A stretch of DNA of 64,000 nt from Granulicella sp. L60 (GCF_009765825.1 NZ_LMUR01000020.1:188994-252993), one strand, 5' to 3'; positions 17,141 to 26,438 are shown, numbered from the stretch's first letter. The notes: generated by a model not told the origin, from the letters alone. A program made the numbers and translations.

Positions 17141-18222
17141 GCGGGCTCCTGCTGGCTGAGGCAGTGGAGGGTGCCGAGGCCCCAGACGAGGTCGACGGCG
17201 TGGATGCCGATGATCTCGCGGTCGGGGAAGCAGGCGGCGATGATGTTGAGGGCGTGGCGGTCGTTGGGGTCGTTGAAGGTGGGGACGAGGACGAGGCCGT
17301 TGGCGATGTAGAAGTTGGCGTAGCTGGCGGGGAGGCGCTGGTTGTCGAAGAGGACCGGCGCGGGCATGGGGAGTTCGACGATCTCGAAGGGCTTGCCTGC
17401 GAGGTTGCGGAAGTTGCGGAGGCGGTCGAGGTTTTCGGCGAGGGGAAGGTGGTTTTCGTCGTGGACGTTGGGTTCGACGCAGGTGAGGATCTTGTTTTCG
17501 GCGACGAAGCGGGTGATGTCGTCGACGTGGCCGTGGGTGTCGTCGCCGGCGCAGCCCTTGTGAAGCCAGAGGGTCTTTTCGATGCCGAGGTACTCATGGA
17601 AGGCGTGTTCGAGGCAGGCGCGGGTCTCGGCTTCGTCGCCTAGGCCGGGGTTGCGCTCCTGAATCTTGGAGAGGAGACACTCTTCGGTGGTGAGGAGGAG
17701 GCCGGCGCCGTTGGTGTCGATGCTGCCGCCTTCGAGGACGAAGCGGTGGGTGGTGCCGTTGGGGAGTTTGACCTCGGGTCGGATCTGGGGGATGTCGTAG
17801 TGGTGGGCGACGTGGAGGGGGATCTGGTCGTCGCGGAGCCAGTTGTCGTACTTGGCCCAGGCGTTGAACTTCCAGTTGGTGGCGGCGAGGTCGCCCTTTG
17901 AGTTTTTGACGAAGATGGGGCCGGAGTCGCGGAGCCATACGCGGTCGGTAGCCCACTGGTGGAAGTGGAGGCGGGCGAGGTTGGCACCGGCGCGGCGGAG
18001 GAGGCTGGTGGCGCGGTTTTCGGCGGCCTGGTCGTTGACGAGGATGTGGACGTCTTCGACGCGGGAGAGGTGGCGGACGATTTCAGAGTAGACCCAGGGG
18101 ATGGGTTGGAATTTGCCGGGCCAGTCTTCGGCGTTGTGGGGCCAGGCGATCCAGGTGGCGGCGTGGGGTGCCCACTCGGCGGGCATGCGGTAGTGGGTCG
18201 GCGTGGGGTTGGTGTCGCTCAC
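17137..18222 (-). CDS. aguA: Agmatine deiminase AguA
   Basis: AguA hydrolyses agmatine to N-carbamoylputrescine and ammonia. The 361-residue protein has the guanidine-modifying fold with DRVWLRDSGP near residue 90, GGSIDTNG, GHVDDITRF (catalytic His/Asp) and a C-terminal catalytic Cys in LGTLHCLS. I choose the GTG at 18222, which has AAGGAG nine bases upstream; the frame is open to 18291 but that region contains a palindrome. It leads a cluster of five genes with overlaps or gaps under 30 bp. The next enzyme of the pathway, AguB, is encoded 1.9 kb away on the same strand. Confidence 0.95.
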   Translation of the reverse strand: MSDTNPTPTHYRMPAEWAPHAATWIAWPHNAEDWPGKFQPIPWVYSEIVRHLSRVEDVHILVNDQAAENRATSLLRRAGANLARLHFHQWATDRVWLRDSGPIFVKNSKGDLAATNWKFNAWAKYDNWLRDDQIPLHVAHHYDIPQIRPEVKLPNGTTHRFVLEGGSIDTNGAGLLLTTEECLLSKIQERNPGLGDEAETRACLEHAFHEYLGIEKTLWLHKGCAGDDTHGHVDDITRFVAENKILTCVEPNVHDENHLPLAENLDRLRNFRNLAGKPFEIVELPMPAPVLFDNQRLPASYANFYIANGLVLVPTFNDPNDRHALNIIAACFPDREIIGIHAVDLVWGLGTLHCLSQQEPA

Positions 18223-18660
18223 GGCGTGGTGCTCCTTCTTGGGAGGGTATACCCCTCCCCGTGCATAAAGTGTGTAAAGTCTTCCATCCAAGTGGCTTAG
18301 TGTTGGACCTGGATGCGGCTGCCGGAAGGTTCACGGCAACGTATCAAGTTTGAATGACATTTGAATGAACTGCGGGACTCGTGGATGGGGGCTTTCGTTT
18401 GGGGCTTTACGAAAGGCTCGATCTCTTTTAAGTATAGCTGGTTGGGTGGAACTACTGCGTCGCTTGGATGTGTCTGATTGGAGAGAGGTTTGGTTGGTTT
18501 GGGGCTTGACGGGGATTGGGTTGAACGATTCGCGCATATCGCTCATGACGGGGTTACGAGGCTCTTTGATGGGAGGAGGATTGCTGCTGGTGCAATTCGA
18601 AGTGTCGACCGTCCGGCGGTGTGGGTTGGTGATGGAATCTTTTATGATTGAGAGACTCTC
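18223..18660. other. 438-bp gene-free region upstream of aguA and the tautomerase
   Basis: The divergent promoters for aguA and the tautomerase gene must lie here. A 7-bp stem palindrome GGGAGGG/CCCTCCC at 18241-18259 sits just upstream of the aguA ribosome binding site and resembles the palindromes of repeat family C. ORFs on both strands here have no protein-like features. I see nothing else. Confidence 0.5.
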
Positions 18661-19053
18661 ATGCCATTGTTTACCGTGACGATGAAGGCGGACAGAACCG
18701 CTGACGAAAAAGATGTGATCTCTCGTGCCATCCATGAGGCGAGCGTGAAGGCAGGATATCCCGCCGACGACATGTTCCAACGTTTTCTCTGTCTTGCGCA
18801 GGACGACCTGAGGGTCGATCTTTACTATCCTGGGTTGCCGAAGCCCAGGACGGAGAAGATGTTGATGATCGAGGTCCTTGTGTCGTCGGGGACTGACGCC
18901 GATAAGAAGAGGCGTCTGCTGGCAGCTTTGGTCGAAGCGCTCGATGCTGCGGGTACTGATCCGAACGATATTATGGTGTTCTTCGGGGAGATCGATCGCG
19001 CCAATAGCTCCTTTGGTGGCGGTCGAACTGCGCCGCCAGTCGTGATGAGCTAG
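18661..19053 (+). CDS. Tautomerase family protein
   Basis: The 130-residue protein begins MPLFTVTM, giving the N-terminal proline after Met removal that serves as the base in the 4-oxalocrotonate tautomerase/MIF superfamily. Two beta-alpha-beta units are visible in the sequence (first about residues 1-60, second from LMIEVLVSSG). Length is about twice that of 4-OT, consistent with a fused dimer subunit. Substrate unknown. It is a single gene, convergent with the following SDR gene. Confidence 0.8.
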   Translation: MPLFTVTMKADRTADEKDVISRAIHEASVKAGYPADDMFQRFLCLAQDDLRVDLYYPGLPKPRTEKMLMIEVLVSSGTDADKKRRLLAALVEALDAAGTDPNDIMVFFGEIDRANSSFGGGRTAPPVVMS

Positions 19054-19191
19054 TCACGCGACAGACGTGGTGGCGGAGTTAGGCACGACGGTTGTACGGA
19101 GCCTAAGGTGAGGTTGGTCGATGTGCTACAGGCTTTGGTTTTTGCGGCTTTCTACCATCTTCTGAACTGAATTTCGTACAGGCTCGGATGC

Positions 19192-19222
19192 CCCCTTCAT
19201 GCGATGAGACTGCATGAAGGGG
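19192..19222. terminator. Hairpin between convergent tautomerase and SDR genes
   Basis: An 11-bp perfect stem CCCCTTCATGC / GCATGAAGGGG (19192-19202 with 19212-19222, 9-base loop) lies between two convergent genes. There is no clear T-run, so termination is probable rather than certain. Confidence 0.6.
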
Positions 19223-19238
19223 AGTCCGGGAGTGGGCT

Positions 19239-20012
19239 CTACTGGTTGTAGATGGGCGCTCCCATCGGTGCGCCGGTTGCTCCGCCGTCGATGACGAGCT
19301 CGCTTGCCTGCATGAAAGAGGCCTCATCCGAGGCGAGGAAGACGACTGCATTGGCCACTTCCAGAGGGTCGCCCATTCGTCCGAGAGGGATAGCTCTTTC
19401 GACATTCCTGAAGAGAGTGTCTCTTTCTTCAGGGCTGGTCGTGGCCGCATCCCATATCGGGGTATCCACCGAACCTGGTGTGACTACATTGATTCGAATT
19501 CCGCGGGGCGAGAGCTCAGAGGCCATGACGCGCGCCATGGTTCTGATAGCCGCTTTACTTGCTGCATAGGCAGACAGGCCAGGCCTGCCGTTCACGTTCT
19601 GGACCGAACTGTTGAAGATGATGGAAGCGCCATCGTTGAGATAGGGCAGACACTCCTGCACGATGAAGAAGGTCGAGGTCACATTGACGCTCAAAATCTG
19701 TTCGAAGAGTTCTATCGAAGTGCTGCCGAGTGGAGTGAGTGGGCCGATTCCGGCGTTGGCGAAGAGAATATCGAGCTTGCCGAACCGCTCCACGATCTCC
19801 GCGATAGCCTCTTTCATGCCTTTGCGGTCGGTTACGTCCACTTTTATGACGAGGGATTCGGGGCCGAGTTCCAGCGTTGCGGCATCGAGCGTCTCCTGAT
19901 TTCTACCAGTGATTGCGACGCTCGCGCCCTCCTCTATGAAGCGTTTCGCTGTGGCCAGGCCAATGCCGCTATTGCCGCCTGTAATCAGTGCAACTTTACC
20001 TTTGAGTCTCAT
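19239..20012 (-). CDS. SDR family oxidoreductase
   Basis: The 257-residue classical SDR has TGGNSGIG for NAD(P) binding near residue 12, FANAGIG, and Ser/Tyr/Lys in NSSVQNVNGRPGLSAYAASKAA. The ATG at 20012 follows AAAGGAAG. The C-terminus VFLASDEASFMQASELVIDGG is typical of the 3-oxoacyl reductase-like branch. Substrate unknown. It lies between aguB and the convergent tautomerase gene. Confidence 0.88.
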   Translation of the reverse strand: MRLKGKVALITGGNSGIGLATAKRFIEEGASVAITGRNQETLDAATLELGPESLVIKVDVTDRKGMKEAIAEIVERFGKLDILFANAGIGPLTPLGSTSIELFEQILSVNVTSTFFIVQECLPYLNDGASIIFNSSVQNVNGRPGLSAYAASKAAIRTMARVMASELSPRGIRINVVTPGSVDTPIWDAATTSPEERDTLFRNVERAIPLGRMGDPLEVANAVVFLASDEASFMQASELVIDGGATGAPMGAPIYNQ

Positions 20013-20154
20013 CGAGCTTCCTTTCGTGGCTTTGACGCCGGAGCTCATCGTGTCTCCGATCCATTGGCGCGCCAGCCAATGCATACCCGAGTGGATAGAT
20101 AACTCAGGTGGCTAACATATTCCCGTTTCTCTGTGAGAAGACGCGATCAGGACC

Positions 20155-21078
20155 CTAGTCGATGAAGCGGCTGGTGATGCCTCCGTAGGCGTCGATGCGT
20201 CGGTCGCGGAGGAAGGGCCAGTTGCGGCGGGTGTCTTCCTGGAGCTTGAGGTCGATCTCTGCGATGAGGATCTCCTCTTTGTCGTGGCTGGCTTGCGCGA
20301 TGACGCGGCCGAAGGGGTCGGCGATGAAGCTGCCGCCCCAGAACTCGAGGCCTGCGCCTTCGGGGCCCTTCATCTCGACGCCGTTGTGGATGACGTCGCC
20401 GTGCTCGAAGCCGACGCGGTTGACGGCGCCGACGTAGACGCCGTTGGAGATGGCGTGGGCGCGCTGCATGGTCTGCCAGGCGGAGTACTGGGCTTCGCCG
20501 TACTCGGCTTTTTCGCTGGGGTGCCAGCCGATGGCGGTGGGGTAGAAGAGGGTGTTGGCGCCGCGGAGGGCGGTCTCGCGGGCGGCTTCGGGGTACCACT
20601 GGTCCCAGCAGACGAGGGTGCCGATGTCGCCCTGGGTGGTCTTCATGGCTTTGAAGCCGAGGTCGCCGGGGGTGAAGTAGAACTTCTCGTAGTAGAGGGG
20701 GTCGTCGGGGATGTGCATCTTGCGGTAAATGCCCTTGATGGAGCCGTCGGACTCGAGGATGGCGGCGGTGTTGTGGTAGAGGCCGGGGGCGCGGCGCTCG
20801 AACAGGGATGCGATGACGATGACTTTTTCTTCCTTGGCGACGGCAGATAGGCGCTCGGTGGAGGGGCCGGGGATGGACTCGGCGGTGTCGAAGAGGGAGT
20901 GCTCTTCGCGCTGGCAGAAGTACTGGGCGCGGAAGAGTTCGGGGAGGCAGACGATGTTGGCTCCGGCGCGGGCGGCCTCGCGGACACGGTCGGCGGCCTT
21001 GTCGAGGTTGGCGGCGGTGTCGGGGGCGCAGGACATCTGGATGAGGGCGATCTTTTTGTTGGGGGTCGTTTTGGCCAT
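20155..21078 (-). CDS. aguB: N-carbamoylputrescine amidohydrolase AguB
   Basis: AguB hydrolyses N-carbamoylputrescine to putrescine, CO2 and ammonia, completing the agmatine route with AguA. The 307-residue nitrilase-fold protein has the catalytic triad Glu in LPELF (about residue 47), Lys in YRKMHIPDDP (about 120) and Cys in LVCWDQWYPE (about 157). The segment YYEKFYFTPGD is characteristic of the AguB branch rather than other carbon-nitrogen hydrolases. The ATG at 21078 agrees with family starts. It is transcribed apart from aguA. Confidence 0.95.
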   Translation of the reverse strand: MAKTTPNKKIALIQMSCAPDTAANLDKAADRVREAARAGANIVCLPELFRAQYFCQREEHSLFDTAESIPGPSTERLSAVAKEEKVIVIASLFERRAPGLYHNTAAILESDGSIKGIYRKMHIPDDPLYYEKFYFTPGDLGFKAMKTTQGDIGTLVCWDQWYPEAARETALRGANTLFYPTAIGWHPSEKAEYGEAQYSAWQTMQRAHAISNGVYVGAVNRVGFEHGDVIHNGVEMKGPEGAGLEFWGGSFIADPFGRVIAQASHDKEEILIAEIDLKLQEDTRRNWPFLRDRRIDAYGGITSRFID

Positions 21079-21412
21079 GGCTATCTCTCCTAGTTTATAG
21101 GTGTGGGAGGATCTTTAGTCTTTGTCAGGGCGTTGCGGTGCGATGGGTTGACGCTAGCACGCTGCTTAATATTAGAGGATTTTGTTTGGGTAAAGATTCA
21201 TGGGCCTGGCTGATGGATCGTTGAATCGCGCTTCGTTCTTCCAGTAGAGGCGTTGAAGGGCCGATCTCTCTTTTTTCTGAGTGAATTTTCTGTTAGTTTT
21301 GAGGGGTAGAGCTGTCAGATCGACGATCGGGCGCGCCCTGCTTCCATTCACCTAAAAACATCTTTCCCGGCAGTTGCAGTCGACGCGTATTTTATTGCAG
21401 AAGGAGTGTATT
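21079..21412. other. Intergenic region between aguB and glnA
   Basis: This 334-bp divergent spacer must contain the promoters for aguB (leftward) and glnA (rightward). The last part holds the glnA ribosome binding site AAGGAG (21401-21406). I recognise no NtrC, PII or riboswitch element by eye and no gene. Confidence 0.4.
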
Positions 21413-22840
21413 TTGAGCGAATTTCGTGATTTTCTGGAGCTTTCGTACGGCGAACTTGAGGACCTGAACCTGCAGGCCAAGGAACAGCGTAAGAAGCGCG
21501 TGGCTGCTGATGTGATTCAGGAAGAGCGGATCAAGTACCTGACCGACGAAAAGCGGATCAAGGCTGTGACGGTGCTCTTCAGCGATCTCGAAGGCCGTCT
21601 GCATATGCTGGACTACGACAAGAAGTTTCTGGTGAAGAGCTTCGACAACCTGACGTTCGACGGCTCGTCGATTCGCGGGTTTACGGCACAGCGGGAGAGC
21701 GACCTGCGGCTGGCGATCGACTGGAGCGCGTTCTACTGGGTGCCGGCGGATGTGTTTGGCGCGGGCAAGGTGATGGTGTTCGGCGAGGTGATCGACAAGA
21801 ACGGCGGGACGTATAGCGCGGATATTCGCGGCGTGCTGAAGGAGTTCTCGAAGGAGCTGTTCGACAAGCAGGGATACACGCTGAACGCGGCGAACGAGAT
21901 TGAAGGCTTCTTGTTCGAGGGCATCGATGCGGAGCGAAGCTATCACGAGACGGGCCTGTTCGAGTATGTGAATAAGGGCGGGTACTACCACTCGCTGCCG
22001 GGCGATCCGCTGCGCGAGTTTATCGACACGACGGCGGAAGTACAGAGGGCGATGGGTTTTGAGAACGAGAAGGACCATCCGGAGGTTGCGCCTTCGCAGT
22101 TCGAGATTAACTATACGTATGGCGAGGTGGTTGCAGCGGCTGACCAGATTCAGCTGTATAAGCTGATCTGTCGACAGGTGGCGACGCAGATGGGCATGAC
22201 GGCGAGCTTTCTGCCGAAGCCTGTGGTAGGCGTGAACGGAAGCGGCATGCACACGAACGTCTCGATTACGAAGAACGGAAAGAATCTCTTCTGGGACCCG
22301 AATGGGCAGGAGAAGATCTCGAAGATGGCGTGGCAGTTTACGGATCGGATTTTGACGCACGGCAACGATATCTGCCTGCTGTTGAATGCGAGTGTGAACG
22401 CTTATCGCAGACTCGATCCTCACTTTGAGGCTCCGAACCAGATCAAGGCTTCGGCGACGGATCGCGGGTCGATGGTGCGGATTCCGATTGGGAACGAGAA
22501 GTCGGCGCGGGTGGAGGTTCGTTCGGTTGGACCGGATGCGAATCCTTACCTGGTGCTGTACTCGATCTTCAAGAGCGGGCTGCATGGAGAGACGTCGAAG
22601 ATCAAGAACCTGCGGCAGGCGGAGCGGTATCTGCCGGACAACGTGTATACGGCGCTTGAGAACTTCCGCGGTGCGGAGTGGACGACGACGCTGCTGGGCG
22701 AGGATGTGAAGGGCCGGTATGCGGATCTGAAGCAGGCTTCGGCGGATCGCTGCGCGCGGTTGCTGGGTACGATTGTGAAGGCGCCTGAGGTGCAGTTCCA
22801 TCACGATGTGTACAACCAGCTGCTCTGGAATATCTTCTAG
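21413..22840 (+). CDS. glnA: Glutamine synthetase, type I-like, without the adenylylation motif
   Basis: The enzyme makes glutamine from glutamate, ammonia and ATP. Start is taken as TTG at 21413, six bases after AAGGAG; the 475-residue product starts LSEFRDFLELSYG. GS motifs are clear: FDGSSIRGF near residue 80, the ligand Glu set in NEIEGFLF, NGSGMHTNVSI in the catalytic domain, and the RIPIGNEKSARVEVRSVGPDANPYL block. The Tyr-containing NLYDLP adenylylation site of the GSI-beta type is absent, so control by GlnE-type modification is unlikely. It is followed by a hairpin terminator. Confidence 0.93.
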   Translation: MSEFRDFLELSYGELEDLNLQAKEQRKKRVAADVIQEERIKYLTDEKRIKAVTVLFSDLEGRLHMLDYDKKFLVKSFDNLTFDGSSIRGFTAQRESDLRLAIDWSAFYWVPADVFGAGKVMVFGEVIDKNGGTYSADIRGVLKEFSKELFDKQGYTLNAANEIEGFLFEGIDAERSYHETGLFEYVNKGGYYHSLPGDPLREFIDTTAEVQRAMGFENEKDHPEVAPSQFEINYTYGEVVAAADQIQLYKLICRQVATQMGMTASFLPKPVVGVNGSGMHTNVSITKNGKNLFWDPNGQEKISKMAWQFTDRILTHGNDICLLLNASVNAYRRLDPHFEAPNQIKASATDRGSMVRIPIGNEKSARVEVRSVGPDANPYLVLYSIFKSGLHGETSKIKNLRQAERYLPDNVYTALENFRGAEWTTTLLGEDVKGRYADLKQASADRCARLLGTIVKAPEVQFHHDVYNQLLWNIF

Positions 22841-22861
22841 ATCGTTGCTGCTTGTTTTATG

Positions 22862-22895
22862 GAAGGCCCTCGCGATGGTGCGGGGGCTTTTCTGT
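22862..22895 (+). terminator. Probable intrinsic terminator of glnA
   Basis: A GC-rich hairpin (GAAGGCCCTCGC with GCGGGGGCTTTTC, loop about GATGGT) ends in a T-rich tract TTTTCTGTTTT just after the glnA stop. Confidence 0.65.
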
Positions 22896-22974
22896 TTTGG
22901 GGAGCCAGTTCCTCGTTGACATGAGGGGATTGGTGCTGCATTCTGCTGCTGTTGTGCGGATGGAGGGTTTCGTC

Positions 22975-23739
22975 TTGGATATGGAACGGTCTTCGTGGAT
23001 GGCGCCTGCGGGTGTGCTGGGGATTTGCCTGCTGATTGGGCTGGTGGTGGGTGGTTGGGTGCTGGGGACGGAGATTAAGGACATCAAGCTGGGGGACCGT
23101 TATGTGACGGTGAAGGGGTTGGTGGAGCGAACGGTGAAGTCGGATACGGCGATATGGCCGGTGATGTTCAAAGAGGCGGGGAACGATCTGCCGCAGGTGT
23201 TTGCGAAGAGTGAAGAGGACAAGAACACGGTGCTGAAGTTTTTTGCGGCGCAGGGGGTGAAGCCGGGCGAGATTTCGGTGGGGCAGATTAAGGTGACGGA
23301 CAAGCTGGCTAATGAGTACGGCGGGAATAATACGGGGCCGCGCTATATCGTGGAGCAGACGGTGACGGTGCAGTCCGGCGATGTGGACAAGATTGCGAAG
23401 GCGGGGGAGAAGACGGCGGAGCTGGTGCAGGCGGGGATTGTGGTGGGGGACAACAATGGGCAGGGTGGGATCAAGTACAAGTTCAACGGGTTGAATGCGC
23501 TGAAGCCGGACATGATTACGGAGGCGACGCGGAATGCGAGGGATTCAGCGAATCGGTTTGCGGCGGACTCGGGGAGCCAGGTGGGGGCGATTCGTTCGGC
23601 GAGCCAGGGGGTGTTTTCTATCTCGGCTGCCGATAGCATTTCGACGGGCGATGGAAGCGGCGGTGGGGATAGCGGGGATGCGAGCATCATGAAGAAGGTA
23701 AGGGTGGTGGCGACGGTGGACTATTATCTTGTTCGATAA
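22975..23739 (+). CDS. SIMPL (DUF541) domain protein, membrane anchored
   Basis: The protein of about 254 residues has one N-terminal transmembrane helix (GVLGICLLIGLVVGGWVLG) followed by a SIMPL-type domain: VTVKGLVERTVKSDTAIW, VKPGEISVGQIKVTDK, and the C-terminal RVVATVDYYL strand. The start is TTG 22975 (seven bases after GGAGGG) or ATG 22981. SIMPL proteins are periplasmic or outer-membrane-facing oligomers, some linked to oxidative or envelope stress; the role here is unknown. A Ser/Gly/Asp-rich linker lies near the C-terminus. Confidence 0.8.
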   Translation: MDMERSSWMAPAGVLGICLLIGLVVGGWVLGTEIKDIKLGDRYVTVKGLVERTVKSDTAIWPVMFKEAGNDLPQVFAKSEEDKNTVLKFFAAQGVKPGEISVGQIKVTDKLANEYGGNNTGPRYIVEQTVTVQSGDVDKIAKAGEKTAELVQAGIVVGDNNGQGGIKYKFNGLNALKPDMITEATRNARDSANRFAADSGSQVGAIRSASQGVFSISAADSISTGDGSGGGDSGDASIMKKVRVVATVDYYLVR

Positions 23740-23826
23740 GCGCACGGGTGGCGCTGTGTCGTTGCCACTCGTGTTCGGCGAATGGTAGCCTTCCGTTCTT
23801 GACGATTCCACGAGGAGACGACACGC

Positions 23827-25227
23827 ATGCAGGCTAGCTATAACGGAATTTCAGTGCCGACAGATGGACAGGCGATCGAATACAGCAATGGCAAGTTTAC
23901 GGTTCCCGATCATCCGATTATTCCTTTTATCGAGGGCGATGGGACGGGGCGGGATATCTGGAAGGCTTCGCAGCGGGTGTTCGATGCGGCGGTAGCGAAG
24001 GCGTATGGCGGCAAGCGGTCGGTGAAGTGGTATGAGGTTCTGGCGGGGGAGAAGGCTTATCGGCAGACGAAGAATTGGCTGCCGGATGATACGGTGAAGG
24101 CGACGGTGGACTTTCGCGTGTCGATCAAAGGACCGCTGACGACGCCGGTGGGTGGTGGGATTCGCAGCTTGAATGTGGCGCTGCGGCAGTTGATGGATCT
24201 GTACCAGTGCGTGCGGCCGGTGAAGTACTACGCGGGTGTGCCGAGTCCGGTGAAGCATCCGGAGAAGCTGGATGTGGTGATCTTCCGGGAGAATACGGAG
24301 GATATCTATGCGGGGATCGAGTTTCGGCAGGGTACGCCTGAGGCCGATAAGTTCATTGCGTTTGTGAACGATGACATGTTGAAGGGGACGAAGAAGAAGA
24401 TTCGGCTGGACTCGGGTGTGGGGGTGAAGCCAATCTCGATTACGGGGTCGAAGCGGCTGGTGCGGGCGGCGATTCAGTATGCGCTGGATAACAAGCGCAA
24501 GACGGTGACGCTGGTGCATAAGGGAAATATTCAGAAGTTTACCGAGGGGGCGTTTCGCGAGTGGGGGTATGAGGTCGCTTCGCAGGAGTTTCGCGAGCAG
24601 ACGGTGACGGAGCGGGAGAGCTGGATTCTGGGGAACCTGGAGGCGAATCCGAAGCTGACGGCGGAGGAGAATGCGGCGCTGATTGAGCCGGGGATCGAGT
24701 TTGCGGCGAAGGAGTTTGGCGAAGAGGTTATTGCCGAGGTGAAGCAGGTTGTCGCTTCGATCGGCGACTCGCATGGCGGGGGGAAGTGGAAGAGCAAGAT
24801 TCTGGTGAATGACCGGATTGCGGACTCGATCTTTCAGCAGATTATTCTGCGGCCTGAGGACTACAGCGTGCTGGCGACGACGAATCTGAATGGCGACTAT
24901 ATTTCGGATGCGGCGGCGGCGCAGGTAGGGGGGTTGGGGATTGCTCCGGGGGGAAATATCGGGGATGGGTTTGCGGTGTTTGAGGCGACGCATGGGACGG
25001 CGCCGAAGTATGCGGATAAGGATGTGATCAATCCGGGGTCGGTGATTCTTTCGGGCGTGATGCTGTTCGACTTTCTGGGTTGGACGGAGGCGGCGCGGCT
25101 GATCGAGAGTTCAATGGAGAAGACGATTGCGCAGAAGTTTGTGACGTATGACTTTGAGCGCGGGATGCAGGGTGCGACGAAGGCGAAGACGAGTGAGTTT
25201 GCGAGTCGGATGATTGAGAATATGTAG
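23827..25227 (+). CDS. icd: NADP-dependent isocitrate dehydrogenase
   Basis: Icd oxidises isocitrate to 2-oxoglutarate in the TCA cycle. The 466 residues are a complete type I homodimeric enzyme: IPFIEGDGTGRDIW near the start, the substrate-binding GGGIRSLNVALRQ with the Ser that is phosphorylated by AceK in E. coli, RENTEDIYAGIE, and NLNGDYISDAAAAQVGGLG. The ATG at 23827 is preceded by GAGGAGACG. The mdh gene is the next gene, on the same strand after 167 bp, so two TCA enzymes sit side by side. Confidence 0.97.
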   Translation: MQASYNGISVPTDGQAIEYSNGKFTVPDHPIIPFIEGDGTGRDIWKASQRVFDAAVAKAYGGKRSVKWYEVLAGEKAYRQTKNWLPDDTVKATVDFRVSIKGPLTTPVGGGIRSLNVALRQLMDLYQCVRPVKYYAGVPSPVKHPEKLDVVIFRENTEDIYAGIEFRQGTPEADKFIAFVNDDMLKGTKKKIRLDSGVGVKPISITGSKRLVRAAIQYALDNKRKTVTLVHKGNIQKFTEGAFREWGYEVASQEFREQTVTERESWILGNLEANPKLTAEENAALIEPGIEFAAKEFGEEVIAEVKQVVASIGDSHGGGKWKSKILVNDRIADSIFQQIILRPEDYSVLATTNLNGDYISDAAAAQVGGLGIAPGGNIGDGFAVFEATHGTAPKYADKDVINPGSVILSGVMLFDFLGWTEAARLIESSMEKTIAQKFVTYDFERGMQGATKAKTSEFASRMIENM

Positions 25228-25394
25228 ACGGGGTGCGGAGGCTCTGCGGTGGGCAGGGCCGTCCGCAGTGGTTTGATTCAAGGAGTGTGCGGTATTCGTA
25301 CGCGGTGGGCGATGTTAGTGCATGGGTGGCTTTGCTGACTCTAAAATAGACAGTGAGAGTTCCTGCGGGACGATGGGACGATAAGGGAGAGATG

Positions 25395-26324
25395 ATGCGT
25401 AAAAAGGTAACGATTGTAGGTTCGGGTAACGTGGGAGCGACGGCTGCGCACTGGATCGCGGCGAAGGAGCTGGCGGACGTAGTGCTGCTGGATGTGGTCG
25501 AGGGTGTGCCGCAGGGGAAGGCGCTCGATCTGCTGCAGGCGATGCCGATTGAGAAGCGGGACGTCTCGATTGTAGGCACGAATGACTATGCGGATACGGC
25601 GAACTCGGACATTGTGGTGATCACGGCGGGGATTGCGCGTAAGCCGGGGATGAGCCGTGATGACTTGCTGATGACGAACCATGGGATTATGTCGAAGGTT
25701 GTGGGTGAGGTGGTAAAGGCTTCGCCGAACACGATCATTATTGTGGTGTCGAATCCGCTGGATGCGATGGCGCAGACGGCGTTCAAGCATGCGGGGCTGC
25801 CGCGTGAGCGCGTGATCGGGATGGCTGGCGTGCTGGATTCGGCACGGTTCCGGACGTTTATCGCGGAGGAGCTGAAGGTATCGGTGGAGAACGTGACGGC
25901 GTTTGTGCTGGGCGGCCATGGCGATACGATGGTGCCGCTGTCGCGCTATTCGACGATGGCTGGGATTCCGATTACGGAGCTGATTGCGCCGGATCGGCTG
26001 AAGGAGCTGGAGACGCGTACGGCCAATGGCGGCGCGGAGATTGTGAAGCACCTGAAGACGGGCTCAGCTTATTATGCTCCGAGTGCGGCTGCGGTGGAGA
26101 TGGTTGAGGCAATTCTGAAGGACAAGAAGAAGATTCTGCCTTGCGCGGCTTACCTGCAGGGAGAGTATGGGATCTCGGGTCTGTATGTCGGCGTGCCTTG
26201 CAAGCTGGGGGCGAAGGGGCTGGAGCAGATTATCGAGATCAAGCTGACGCCCGAGGAGCAGGCTGCGCTGCAGAAGAGCGCGGATTCGGTGAAGGAGCTT
26301 TGCACGGTGATTGGTGTGGCGTAG
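25395..26324 (+). CDS. mdh: Malate dehydrogenase (LDH-like type)
   Basis: Mdh interconverts malate and oxaloacetate with NAD. The 309-residue protein has the Rossmann motif VGSGNVGATAA at the N-terminus, the NAD/substrate segment ITAGIARKPGMSRDDLL (active-site Arg), NPLDAMAQTA, and the catalytic His in GGHGDTMVPL. Length and motif spacing match the LDH-like group, not the E. coli type. The start is the second of two adjacent ATGs (25395), 5 bases after AGGGAG. A strong terminator follows. Confidence 0.97.
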   Translation: MRKKVTIVGSGNVGATAAHWIAAKELADVVLLDVVEGVPQGKALDLLQAMPIEKRDVSIVGTNDYADTANSDIVVITAGIARKPGMSRDDLLMTNHGIMSKVVGEVVKASPNTIIIVVSNPLDAMAQTAFKHAGLPRERVIGMAGVLDSARFRTFIAEELKVSVENVTAFVLGGHGDTMVPLSRYSTMAGIPITELIAPDRLKELETRTANGGAEIVKHLKTGSAYYAPSAAAVEMVEAILKDKKKILPCAAYLQGEYGISGLYVGVPCKLGAKGLEQIIEIKLTPEEQAALQKSADSVKELCTVIGVA

Positions 26325-26366
26325 AGCCGGCGAAGGGTCTATCGATTTGCCTAGGCTCGATGCTAG

Positions 26367-26396
26367 AACAGTGCCACTCTTCGGAGTGGCACTGTT
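26367..26396 (+). terminator. Intrinsic terminator of mdh
   Basis: A perfect 13-bp stem (26367-26379 with 26384-26396, core CAGTGCCACTC/GAGTGGCACTG) closes on a TTCG tetraloop and is followed by TTGTTT. It lies 42 bp after the mdh stop. Confidence 0.92.
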
Positions 26397-26438
26397 GTTT
26401 GGGCGAGAGATGCGTCGTCGCCGGATATAATCAGGCGG

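Noticed and set aside
18331..18780. 149-codon ORF upstream of and overlapping the tautomerase gene
   Set aside because: No binding site, odd composition, and it overlaps the start of a clear tautomerase gene on the other strand.
21392..22804. 470-codon ORF antisense to glnA
   Set aside because: Arg/His/Leu-rich composition without motifs, fully covered by a clear glutamine synthetase on the other strand.
23851..24993. 380-codon ORF antisense to icd
   Set aside because: Shadow of icd; low-complexity Arg/His/Pro content and no recognisable family.
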